Positions 49,131 through 57,506 of a stretch of DNA of 64,000 nucleotides are shown here, piece by piece (the first letter of the stretch is position 1; each line of letters starts with the position of its first letter). The notes below the pieces were generated by a model. The model made no database searches and was not told where the DNA came from. It saw only the letters and a list, made by a program, of their open reading frames with translations. Position numbers and translations under genes: made by a program. This stretch comes from an uncultured Lentisphaerota bacterium (GTDB lineage Bacteria; Verrucomicrobiota; Kiritimatiellia; CAIQIC01): positions 1 through 64,000 of the forward strand of contig CAITZM010000032.1 in assembly GCA_903896925.1 (NCBI GenBank), read 5' to 3'.

Positions 49131-50545
49131 AGAAAACACAATCCGCCCAGAACATGCCGCGGCGCTCGTTTTTCCGCACCGCGCTGGCCGGCGCGGCGGG
49201 CCTGGCGGCCGCCCCGCAGCTGGCCCGCAGCGCCGACACACCGACCGCGACCAGCGCGGACCGGTTCCTCGAGGCGGCGCATGAGCTGCCGTTGCGCAGC
49301 GATGCCGATGTGATCGTCTGCGGCGCGGGCCCGGCGGGTTGTGCGGCCGCGCTCGCCGCGGCGCGCGCCGGCGCCCGCACGCGCCTGTTCGAGGTCCACG
49401 GCTGTCTCGGCGGCGTCTGGACGGCGGGATTGCTCACCTGGATTTTCGATTTCGACAAGCCCGGCCTCGCCCGCGAGCTGACCCGCGCACTGGATGCACG
49501 CGATGCGCGCCGGCACAAAAATCCCAGCCAGTTTGCCTATGAGCCGGAGCCGATGAAACTGCTCCTTGAGGAGCTCTGCGGGGCGGCCGGTGTCCAGGTC
49601 CAGCTGCATACGCGGGTGGCCGCGGCCCGGTGCGACGGCCGGCGGCTGACCACGGTCCTCACCGAGTCCAAGTCCGGGCGCGAGGCCTGGCGCGCGCCGG
49701 TGTTCATCGACGCGACCGGCGACGGCGACCTTGGCGCGCAGGCCGGCTGCGGCTGGGATATTGGTCAGGGCCAGGACTGTACCTGCCAGCCCTTGACGAT
49801 GAATGCGCTGGCGGTGGTGCGCGATGCGGCGGCGCTGGGCGAATATATTTCGTTCTTCAAGGACACCACCCGGCATCTGCCGGCGGTGGAAGCATTCAAA
49901 GGCGAGCTGCGCCGCGTCGGTCTCGAAACTTCCTACGGACACCCCACGCTGTTCCATGTGCGCGACAACCTGCTGCTGATGATGATCAATCACGAATATG
50001 GCGTGAAGCCGTTCGATGCCGCGCAGATGACCGCGGCCACCCTGCGGGCGCGGGCGGAGGTGTTCCGCATCGCGCGCGGCCTGAGCGGGCTTGGCGGCCC
50101 GTGGGCGGGCCTGCAGGTCGCGGCCACGGCCGAGCAGATCGGCGTGCGCGACGGCCGGCGCATCCATGGCCGCTACACCGTGACGCGCGAGGACCTCGTC
50201 ACCGGCGCGCGGCAGCCCGACGCCGTCGCCCGCGTCACGTTCGGCGCGGATATCCATGCCGCCAGCAAGGAAATCAACAAGGCGGAAACCATCTCGCACG
50301 GCGGCTTCAAGACCAGGCCCTACGACATCCCGCTGCGCGCGCTCATCGCCAAGGACGTCGACGGCCTGCTGCTGGCCGGCCGCTGCATCAGCGGCGATTT
50401 TATCGCGCACGCCAGCTACCGCGTCACCGGAAACTCCGTCGCGATGGGCGAAGCCGCCGGCAAGGTCGCCGCCCTGGCCGCCAAGACCCATCGCCTGCCG
50501 CACGAGATCGACTGGGCGGAAGTTGCCGGCAAACCGCAGAGCTGA
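49127..50545 (+). CDS. TAT-exported FAD-dependent oxidoreductase 1
   Basis: 472 residues from the ATG at 49127, coupled to the zinc-ribbon gene. TAT leader PRRSFFRTALAGAAG. FAD motif DVIVCGAGPAGCAAALAAARAG, then FEVHGCLGGVW and a second nucleotide-binding signature FIDATGDGDLGAQAG, as in the FAD_oxidored (PF12831) family common in PVC bacteria. C-terminal LLLAGRCISGDFIAHASYR and NSVAMGEAAG complete it. Substrate unknown; neighbours suggest sugar or glycoside oxidation in the periplasm. Confidence 0.85.
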   Translation: MKKTQSAQNMPRRSFFRTALAGAAGLAAAPQLARSADTPTATSADRFLEAAHELPLRSDADVIVCGAGPAGCAAALAAARAGARTRLFEVHGCLGGVWTAGLLTWIFDFDKPGLARELTRALDARDARRHKNPSQFAYEPEPMKLLLEELCGAAGVQVQLHTRVAAARCDGRRLTTVLTESKSGREAWRAPVFIDATGDGDLGAQAGCGWDIGQGQDCTCQPLTMNALAVVRDAAALGEYISFFKDTTRHLPAVEAFKGELRRVGLETSYGHPTLFHVRDNLLLMMINHEYGVKPFDAAQMTAATLRARAEVFRIARGLSGLGGPWAGLQVAATAEQIGVRDGRRIHGRYTVTREDLVTGARQPDAVARVTFGADIHAASKEINKAETISHGGFKTRPYDIPLRALIAKDVDGLLLAGRCISGDFIAHASYRVTGNSVAMGEAAGKVAALAAKTHRLPHEIDWAEVAGKPQS

Positions 50546-50605
50546 GCAGCAGGAAGAAGAGAGGGCCGAGGGACGGGTGACGAGGGGCAACAATGCACCG
50601 CTCCT

Positions 50606-50630
50606 GTAGCGGCGGTCTGTGACCGCCGAC
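50606..50630 (+). repeat. GTAG-headed REP-like hairpin
   Basis: GTAG, then the hairpin GGCGGTC-TGT-GACCGCC with a C in front and GAC after. The layout equals that of the RAYT-linked REPs at 605-1796, but the stem differs. Confidence 0.65.
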
Positions 50631-50658
50631 AAACCGCTGCGGCAGCTGCCATAGTAGT

Positions 50659-50677
50659 CCTCTCGCTTCGCGAGAGG
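50659..50677. terminator. Short stable hairpin
   Basis: CCTCTCGC-TTC-GCGAGAGG, an 8-bp stem, followed by CTTTCG. It lies 114 bp after the first FAD oxidoreductase and 56 bp before the second, so it may separate their transcripts. Confidence 0.5.
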
Positions 50678-50732
50678 CTTTCGTAAGTTGGCTTACCGCC
50701 CTGCTTGGAAATTGTGCTGAGGAAACAAAACG

Positions 50733-52157
50733 ATGAAACAACATCTGAACCGGCGCACCTGGTTGAAGCTGTCCGGTCTGGCTACGGGTGCGTGGTCAAC
50801 TGGGGCCTTGGCGGCCTCCGAGGCGCCGCGAGCGACGGAAGGCAGCGTTGCGTTCCAGCGCAGCATCCCGGTGAAGCATACGGTGGACGTCTTCGTCGCC
50901 GGCGGCGGGCCGGCCGGCGTCGCCGCCGCGGTCGCCGCGCGCAGCTACGGTGCGGAGGTCTTTCTGGCCGAGGCCCACACCTGCCTCGGTGGCATGGGCA
51001 CCGCCGGGCGCGTCCCCGTCTTCATGCCGTTCACCGACGGCATCCATTTCCTCGCCGGTGGCATTGGCGAGCGGATCTTCGCGCGGCTCAAGGCCGAGTC
51101 GCCGCACAAGCGCTACGGCGGCACGGATATCGAGGCGCTCAAGCGCGTCTACGACGCCCTGCTGACCGAGTCAGGCGTGCAGTTCAGCTTCTACACACAG
51201 CTGATTGCCGTCGAGGCCGCGGGCGGCCGTGTGGCGCATGTGATCTGCGCCGCGCCGGGCGGCCTGTTCGCCGTGCGCGCCAAGGTGTTCATCGATGCCA
51301 CCGGCAATGGCGACCTCGCCACCTGGGCGGGCGCGTCGTTCGAGAAGGGCGACGCACAGGGCCACCTGATGCCCGGCACCCTGTGCAGCGTGTGGAGCGA
51401 GATCGACTGGGACCTGTGGTACGCCAACCGGCCCAAGGGTCCGCAGCCCGACGGCTCCATGCTGGAGAAGGCCTTTGCCGACGGCGTCTTCACCGTCCAG
51501 GACGAGCACCTGACCGGCATGTACCGCTCCGGGGAGCATCTCGGCAGCGGCAACATCGGGCACACCTTCGATGTCGACGGCAACGATGAAGTCTCGCTGA
51601 CCAAGGCGCTCGTCGGCGGCCGCAAAGGCCTCAAGGAATACGAGCGCTACTATCGCGGCTACCTCAAGGGCTTCGAGAAGGCGCAGCTCGTGGGCTCCGG
51701 CTCCCTGCTCGGCATCCGCGAGACCCGCCGCATCATCGGTGACTACGTGCTCACGCTCGCCGACTACAAGCGCCGCGCGAGCTTCCCCGACGAGATCGGC
51801 CGCTACGCCTACTCGATCGACATCCATCCGACTAGGCCCGGCAAGGACACCTACGCGCAGCACCGCAAGGAATTCGACGAGGAGTTTCGGTACAAGAAGG
51901 GCGAGAGCTACGGCATTCCCTACCGCATCCTGACCCCGCGCGGGCTGGAGAACGTGCTTGTCGCCGGCCGCTGCGTCAGCGCCGACCAGCATGTCCACGG
52001 CTCCATCCGCGTCATGCCCGGCTGCTACATCACCGGCCAGGCCGCGGGCGTCGCCGCCGCCCTCGCCGCGGAAAAACAAATCTCCACCCACCGCGTGGAC
52101 GTGGCCGAACTCCAGCGCAAGCTCAAGCTCCTCGGCGGGTATTTGCCCAACGCATGA
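50733..52157 (+). CDS. TAT-exported FAD-dependent oxidoreductase 2
   Basis: 474 residues with a GAGGAAA ribosome binding site. TAT leader NRRTWLKLSGLATGAW. FAD motif VFVAGGGPAGVAAAVAAR, AEAHTCLGGMGTAG, FIDATGNGDLATWAG and C-terminal VLVAGRCVSADQHVHGS with TGQAAGVAAALA, the same PF12831-type fold as the preceding gene but clearly diverged. Two such enzymes side by side suggest different substrates rather than a recent duplication. Likely periplasmic. Confidence 0.87.
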   Translation: MKQHLNRRTWLKLSGLATGAWSTGALAASEAPRATEGSVAFQRSIPVKHTVDVFVAGGGPAGVAAAVAARSYGAEVFLAEAHTCLGGMGTAGRVPVFMPFTDGIHFLAGGIGERIFARLKAESPHKRYGGTDIEALKRVYDALLTESGVQFSFYTQLIAVEAAGGRVAHVICAAPGGLFAVRAKVFIDATGNGDLATWAGASFEKGDAQGHLMPGTLCSVWSEIDWDLWYANRPKGPQPDGSMLEKAFADGVFTVQDEHLTGMYRSGEHLGSGNIGHTFDVDGNDEVSLTKALVGGRKGLKEYERYYRGYLKGFEKAQLVGSGSLLGIRETRRIIGDYVLTLADYKRRASFPDEIGRYAYSIDIHPTRPGKDTYAQHRKEFDEEFRYKKGESYGIPYRILTPRGLENVLVAGRCVSADQHVHGSIRVMPGCYITGQAAGVAAALAAEKQISTHRVDVAELQRKLKLLGGYLPNA

Positions 52158-52213
52158 GGCGCAGGCGCGGCCCAAGAAAGACTGCACCACAGAAGCCGCA
52201 GAGGTGCGGAAGT

Positions 52214-52309
52214 ATGAAAACGAACATAGTTATAACATTCTGTTCTGTTTTCGCGGTTTGCCTCGTTGGCTGCCCACCGGAGTCTCTCGCCAAGTCCGAG
52301 CTGCCGTAG
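52214..52309 (+). CDS. Possible short lipoprotein
   Basis: 31 codons: a basic start (MKTNIV), a hydrophobic stretch (ITFCSVFAVCLVG) and a cysteine in an LVGC lipobox, followed by PPESLAKSELP and a stop. A GGAAG lies just upstream. Small lipoproteins of this type are often missed, but so short a sequence may also be chance. Confidence 0.35.
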   Translation: MKTNIVITFCSVFAVCLVGCPPESLAKSELP

Positions 52310-52459
52310 GACCAGCCTGTTCCCGTGGCCTGAGACGTCCGCGCCGGGAGACCTACAGGACGCCAGCAAGAGCAGGTCGCCCCGTTTTGCAAGGGGTATT
52401 GGGGCTGGTGGCAGGGGAAGGCGTCGAACCTTGAAGGCCGGGAGGGACAAAGTATACGA

Positions 52460-53581
52460 CTAGCGGTGCTGGGTCGCTTCAGTGGTGATTGGTCTGGGAA
52501 GCAGGAGCGGGGCTAAGGTCCCCCCAGAGACAAATTCGGGCATGATCTTGATGTGACGTGTCTTTCCTTGTCCGTGCCGGATGATATCTATCAACAAATC
52601 CGCTGTCTTGTAGCCATTCTTGACGCAATCAATCTGGTAGTGGGCGACGGAGGGCACAACGTAGTTCAGCACCATGTCATGGGAGCGGCAAATGAGCGCG
52701 GCGTCACCAGGCACGCGCCACTGCCGGCTCTGGAGATACCCCAGGATGGTGAGGGTGTGCTCGGGGAGCATGGCCAGATAACCGGTTGGCGGCGGTGACA
52801 GCAGCAGGAGTTTGCCCAGGCACAGGCAGATGTCCGCGCGGCTGCCATCGTGGGCGGTGACACTGGCCTGCGCGTTGGCCTGTCGGTGGACGGCGGTGAG
52901 GAAGCCGTTGACGGCGGATTGCTCGCTGGCGTTAAGGTTCCGTGGGGCCACGCACGCGAGGTGGCGGTGACCCTTGCCGAGCAACAGATTGGCGGCATGG
53001 AAGCAGCTGGCAAAGTAATCAAACTCGACGCTGGGCAGATGCACGCCGTCATGGCAACTGCCGGAGACCACGCACGGCAGCCTGTGGCGAACAAACCATT
53101 GCTGGATAGGTCGCGTGGTGTGCAGCGCGACCCAGGCGGCCGTGTCCGGCTGCATAGCCACGGCGCGCATCCGCTTTTCCGAGAAGCGGCGATACACGTC
53201 CGGATGGCACTCGTAGTGCAGTTGAAACCCGGCGGCGCCCAACCGCTCGCGCAGGGCATTTTCCACCACTTGAATGGCGTGGTCGTTGTCAGGTCGCGGG
53301 CGGGGACTCAACAGCCGCACCGTGGTGGCCATGGGACCGCGCGGCGCCTGGCGTGCGGCACGCGTGATGCGATGGTGCCGGCCACGACCACCAGCTGCCA
53401 GCCACCGTTCGCGGATCAGTTGTTCCAAGGCCGCGCGCAGGGTGCGCCGGCTGACCTGCAGTTCGTGCCCTAGGACGGATTCGGAAGGGAGTTTCTCGTG
53501 CCAGTGCCCTCCTGTCAGGGCGTCGCGCAGACGCTGCACCACTTGATCTTTCAATGACTCACGCTGAACGGAGACGAGCAC
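52460..53581 (-). CDS. GntR/LacI hybrid transcriptional regulator
   Basis: 373 residues starting at GTG 53579-53581. The N-terminal winged helix-turn-helix (about 5-70) is GntR-like: SLKDQVVQRLRDAL, LPSESVLGHELQVSRRTLRAALEQLI in parts. The remainder is a LacI/periplasmic-binding-type sugar-sensing domain (FAANLLL-like HAANLLLGKGHRHLACVAP, PTGYLAMLPEHTLTILGYL, DCVKNGYKTADLLIDII). It probably senses a sugar and controls the divergent M24/GH95 genes. This hybrid type is frequent in Lentisphaerae/Verrucomicrobia-like genomes. Confidence 0.85.
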   Translation of the reverse strand: MLVSVQRESLKDQVVQRLRDALTGGHWHEKLPSESVLGHELQVSRRTLRAALEQLIRERWLAAGGRGRHHRITRAARQAPRGPMATTVRLLSPRPRPDNDHAIQVVENALRERLGAAGFQLHYECHPDVYRRFSEKRMRAVAMQPDTAAWVALHTTRPIQQWFVRHRLPCVVSGSCHDGVHLPSVEFDYFASCFHAANLLLGKGHRHLACVAPRNLNASEQSAVNGFLTAVHRQANAQASVTAHDGSRADICLCLGKLLLLSPPPTGYLAMLPEHTLTILGYLQSRQWRVPGDAALICRSHDMVLNYVVPSVAHYQIDCVKNGYKTADLLIDIIRHGQGKTRHIKIMPEFVSGGTLAPLLLPRPITTEATQHR

Positions 53582-53714
53582 GGAACCAGACTAGCCGCCC
53601 GGCCCGCCCCCGTCAAGGAGTTGTCCCCTGATGTGACAACCCCGCCAGGCCGTTCGCGGCTTGAGCGCGCGGACGGCGACCGTTACAGTCCGGCCTTCGG
53701 TGAAAGGACAGGGC

Positions 53715-54884
53715 ATGAACCTCGAATTGGTCCAGCAGGAACTCCGCAGCGCGAGCGTTGACGGCTGGCTATTCTTCGACCACCACGAGCGCGATCCGCT
53801 GGCCTACCGCGTGCTCGGCCTGAAAGCGCCCGACCACGTCTCCCGGCGCTGGTACTACTTCATCCCCGCGCGGGGCGAGCCGCGCGGGTTGGTGCACCGC
53901 GTGGAACCGCAGATTCTGGAGGCCCTGCCAGGCGCGAAAATTTCCTACGCCCGCTGGCAGGAACAGGAAGCCGGGCTCCGCCAGCTTTTGCAAGGCGCAA
54001 GTAAGGTCGCCATGCAATACTCGCCGCGGTGTGCGGTGCCCTATGTGGCCAACGTGGACGCGGGCACCATCGAGTTGATCCGCAGCCTCGGCGTCGAGGT
54101 GGTCAGTGCGGCGGAGCTGATCCAGATTTTCGAAGCGAAATGGACACCTGCCCAGTTGGCGATGCACCTGGAGGCCGGGCGGCGGGTGGACCGGATCCGC
54201 CGTGAAGCTTTTGACCATATTCAGCGCGCCACGCGCGCCGGTCAATCGTTGGACGAATACGGGGTGCAGCAGTTCATCATGCAACGCTTCGCCGCATGCG
54301 GCCTGGTCACGAACTGCCCTCCCATCGTCGGCGTAAACGTGAACGCTGCCGACTCGCACTATGCGCCACCGGCGACGGGCAGTGCGGCGATTCGCTGCGG
54401 CGACCTGGTGCTGTTGGACCTCTGGGCGAAACTGGCTGAACCCGACGCGGTCTATTACGACATCACGTGGATGGCGTTTTGCGGCGAGGAGGTGCCCGCC
54501 CGCATGCGGGACGCGTTGGCCGTCGTCGTCGGAGCGCGCGATGCCGGGATCCGGTTGGTCCACGAGGCGCTGGCCGCCGGCCGGACCTTGCGCGGGTTCG
54601 AGGTGGATGACGCGGTGCGCGGCCATATCGAAGCGCGCGGGATGGGACCATGCATCCGCCACCGGACCGGCCATTCCATCGGGCGCGAGGTGCATGGCGC
54701 CGGGGCGAACATGGACAACCTGGAGACGCACGACGAGCGGCCGATCATCCCGTGGACCTGCTTCTCCATCGAACCGGCCCTCTACCTGCCGGACTTCGGC
54801 GTGCGGACGGAAGTCAACGTGTTCGCCGGGGAGCACGGCGCGCGCGTGACCGGCGAAATGCAAACGGAGTTCGTGAGACTATGA
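53715..54884 (+). CDS. M24 family aminopeptidase (Xaa-Pro dipeptidase-like)
   Basis: 389 residues from the ATG at 53715 (AAAGGA ribosome binding site). N-terminal creatinase-like domain (1-170) and C-terminal pita-bread domain with all five metal ligands in order: LLDLWAK (Asp), YYDITW (Asp), TGHSIGREVHG (His), SIEPALY (Glu) and RTEVNVF (Glu). It would cleave Xaa-Pro dipeptides or related substrates in the cytoplasm. Divergent from the regulator gene with about 130 bp between them, so it may be a target. Confidence 0.9.
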   Translation: MNLELVQQELRSASVDGWLFFDHHERDPLAYRVLGLKAPDHVSRRWYYFIPARGEPRGLVHRVEPQILEALPGAKISYARWQEQEAGLRQLLQGASKVAMQYSPRCAVPYVANVDAGTIELIRSLGVEVVSAAELIQIFEAKWTPAQLAMHLEAGRRVDRIRREAFDHIQRATRAGQSLDEYGVQQFIMQRFAACGLVTNCPPIVGVNVNAADSHYAPPATGSAAIRCGDLVLLDLWAKLAEPDAVYYDITWMAFCGEEVPARMRDALAVVVGARDAGIRLVHEALAAGRTLRGFEVDDAVRGHIEARGMGPCIRHRTGHSIGREVHGAGANMDNLETHDERPIIPWTCFSIEPALYLPDFGVRTEVNVFAGEHGARVTGEMQTEFVRL

Positions 54885-55051
54885 GCCGAGCTGTCGCGGC
54901 GCGTCGGGTTGTTTTATGTGCGTCAAGTGCCCGGGCTGCTGTTGCGTCGCCGGGTTGCCCACCTCGGACCGCCTGCTTGACCCGGCTGATGAACGCGCAT
55001 CGCCGGCCCATGCTTCAACCACCCCAACAGGGGCCTCGCCATTAACCGGAT

Positions 55052-57496
55052 ATGAAAACCGGCTATGCACTTGTCGCAGGAGCGTTGACCATGACGTCAG
55101 TTCTATTGCAGGCAAACCCTGAAGAATTCAATCCGGGCGTTACCCTCTGGTACGAAACCGGGGTCAAGGACTGGCGGGATGCCTTGCCGATGGGCAACGG
55201 CCGATTGGGCGCGATGTATTTTGGCAACGTGAAGGAGGACCGCCTCCAGTTCAACGAGGAGACGTATTGGACTGGCGGGCCGTATGATTCTGTGCCCATG
55301 GGCGCCTATCAGCATCTGGCCAAAGTGCGGGAATTTTTGTTTGCAGACCGTTTGGTCGAGGGACATCTGTTATTTGGCCGGCATTTTCTTGGCCATCCGG
55401 TGGAACAGCAAAAGTATCAGTGCATGGGCAATGTGGTACTGAACTTTGCTTCGGACGAGGGCGTCAGCCACTACCGCCGGTCGCTGGATTTGCGCACGGG
55501 TATCAGCCGCATCAGCTATGAACAAAACGGCATCAACTATGTGCGCGAGGTCTTTGTCTCGTATCCGGATCAGGCCATTGTGATGCGTATCGCGGGTGAC
55601 AAGCCGGGGGCAGTGAGTTTTGATTGCCAGTTGCGAGGCGTGCGCAACCAGGCCCATTCGAATTATGCAACGGACTATTTCCAGATGGATGTATGGGGGC
55701 AGAACGGGCTGAGACTCACCGGCAAGTCTGCGGCATACCTGGGGGTCGAAGGGAAATTGCGCTACGAGGCGCGCCTGCTGGCCAGGGCCAAGGGCGGCAA
55801 GGTGAGCACCAGCGTCCAGACGCTGCGTGTCGAAGGAGCTGATGAGGCGGTGTTGCTGCTGGTGGCGGCGACGAATTTCAAGTCCTACAAGGATGTCGGC
55901 GGTGATTGTGAGGGCCGGGTCGAGCACTATCTTTCCAGCTTGAAAGGGCGGGGAATCGAGAACCTTACACAGGCTCATCTGAAGGATCACCAAGCCCTCT
56001 TCAGCCGGGTCACGTTAGACTTGCCCGTTGGGAAGAATTCTTTCCTGCCGACGGATGTCCGCCTGCAGAGGGCGCAGGCAGAGCCGGACCCGGCGCTGGC
56101 AACGCTGGCGTTTCAGTTTTCGCGTTACATCATGATGGGCTCGTCACGGCCGGGCACGCAGGCGGCCAACCTGCAAGGCATCTGGAACGACGAGGCCAAC
56201 CCCAAGTGGGACTCGAAATACACCATGAACATCAATCTCCAGATGAATTACTGGAGCGTGGATACCTCCAACTTGCGCGAATGCGTCAGGCCCCTGTTTG
56301 ACCTGATCAAAGAGTTGCCCGATCAGGGCCGTCGCACCGCCAGGGAACTTTACGGCGTCAAACGTGGCTGGGTCTGCCATCAAAACACCGACTTGTGGCG
56401 GCAAACGACGCCGATGGACGGCGCCAACTGGGGCGGCTTCACCACCGCGGGGGCTTGGCTCTGCACCCATATCTGGGAACATTATCAATACACCGGCGAC
56501 AAGGCGTTCTTGAAGGAATTCTATCCGGTCATGAAAGGTACGGCGGAGTTCTTCCTGGACTTTCTCGTGCCCCATCCCCGGGACGGCTATTTGATGACCT
56601 GCCCGGCCACGAGTCCCGAGAACACAGCGGCGACGCCCGGTAACTATCCGTTTTTTGACGAGAGGAACGGCACCACCTGGCGCGGCAGCCAGCTGTGTTA
56701 TGGCAGCGTGATCGACACCCAGATCCTGATGGATTTATTCGACGGGGTCGCCAAGGCAGCGGCTGAGTTAAACGTGGACCAGGAATTCCGCCGACAGGTG
56801 CTGGAGACGCGCGGCAAATTGCCGCCCATGAAAATCGGCGCCGATGGCTTGCTGCAGGAGTGGTATCAAGACTGGCGCTCCATCGAACCCCAACACCGTC
56901 ACTTCTCGCACATCTACGGCGTGTATCCGGGACACGTCCTGTCGGCGCTCAAAACGCCGCAGCTGATGGCGGCCGTCAAGAATGTCATGAACACACGCGG
57001 CGATGCTTCCGCGGGGTGGTCGCGCGCCTGGAAGGTCTGCGTATGGGCGCGTCTGTTGGATGGCGACCGGGCGGAGAAGATCCTCAACGGCTGTTTCAGC
57101 GAACAATGCTTCAAGTCACTCTTCAGCGACTGTTCCCATGCGATGCAGGTTGACGGCACGTTCGGCACGGGCGCGGGCATCACCGAAATGCTGATGCAAA
57201 GCCATGAGGGGTATATCGAACTGCTGCCGGCCCTGCCCATGAATTGGCCCCATGGCCGGCTCACAGGTGTCATTGCCAGGGGGGCTTTTGAATTGGATTA
57301 CACGTGGACGGACAGGAAGGTGAACCGGCTCATGGTCACCTCCAAGGTCGGCAATCCCTGCAGGTTGATATCGCCGGCAGGCATCAACGTGACCGATGAC
57401 CAAAACCGGATGATCACCGTGACCCCCGCAGAAAACGGCACGTGGACCTTCGCCACCGAAGCCGGCAAGGCCTACCACGTGGTGTTGACCAAATGA
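55052..57496 (+). CDS. GH95 alpha-L-fucosidase/galactosidase 1
   Basis: 814 residues with a weak signal peptide (YALVAGALTMTSVLLQA). N-terminal beta domain opens LWYETGVKDWRDALPMGNGRLGAM in parts, the (alpha/alpha)6 barrel includes RPGTQAANLQGIWN, KYTMNINLQMNYW, CPATSPEN and MQVDGTFG. These are the GH95 landmarks, including the catalytic Asn/Asp/Glu regions. GH95 removes terminal alpha-1,2-fucose or L-galactose by inversion. Followed after 10 bp by the DPP-IV-like gene, and with a paralogue after that. Confidence 0.93.
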   Translation: MKTGYALVAGALTMTSVLLQANPEEFNPGVTLWYETGVKDWRDALPMGNGRLGAMYFGNVKEDRLQFNEETYWTGGPYDSVPMGAYQHLAKVREFLFADRLVEGHLLFGRHFLGHPVEQQKYQCMGNVVLNFASDEGVSHYRRSLDLRTGISRISYEQNGINYVREVFVSYPDQAIVMRIAGDKPGAVSFDCQLRGVRNQAHSNYATDYFQMDVWGQNGLRLTGKSAAYLGVEGKLRYEARLLARAKGGKVSTSVQTLRVEGADEAVLLLVAATNFKSYKDVGGDCEGRVEHYLSSLKGRGIENLTQAHLKDHQALFSRVTLDLPVGKNSFLPTDVRLQRAQAEPDPALATLAFQFSRYIMMGSSRPGTQAANLQGIWNDEANPKWDSKYTMNINLQMNYWSVDTSNLRECVRPLFDLIKELPDQGRRTARELYGVKRGWVCHQNTDLWRQTTPMDGANWGGFTTAGAWLCTHIWEHYQYTGDKAFLKEFYPVMKGTAEFFLDFLVPHPRDGYLMTCPATSPENTAATPGNYPFFDERNGTTWRGSQLCYGSVIDTQILMDLFDGVAKAAAELNVDQEFRRQVLETRGKLPPMKIGADGLLQEWYQDWRSIEPQHRHFSHIYGVYPGHVLSALKTPQLMAAVKNVMNTRGDASAGWSRAWKVCVWARLLDGDRAEKILNGCFSEQCFKSLFSDCSHAMQVDGTFGTGAGITEMLMQSHEGYIELLPALPMNWPHGRLTGVIARGAFELDYTWTDRKVNRLMVTSKVGNPCRLISPAGINVTDDQNRMITVTPAENGTWTFATEAGKAYHVVLTK

Positions 57497-57506
57497 CGGA
57501 ACGATC

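Noticed and set aside
48944-50632. Minus-strand open frame of 562 codons
   Set aside because: Antisense to the FAD oxidoreductase with TAT leader and nucleotide-binding motifs; no motif in the antisense product.
54916-55122. Short Cys-rich frame (MCVKCPGCCC...) between the M24 and GH95 genes
   Set aside because: Overlaps the GH95 start, has no ribosome binding site, and the cysteines are not arranged as a zinc-binding set beyond the first ten residues.
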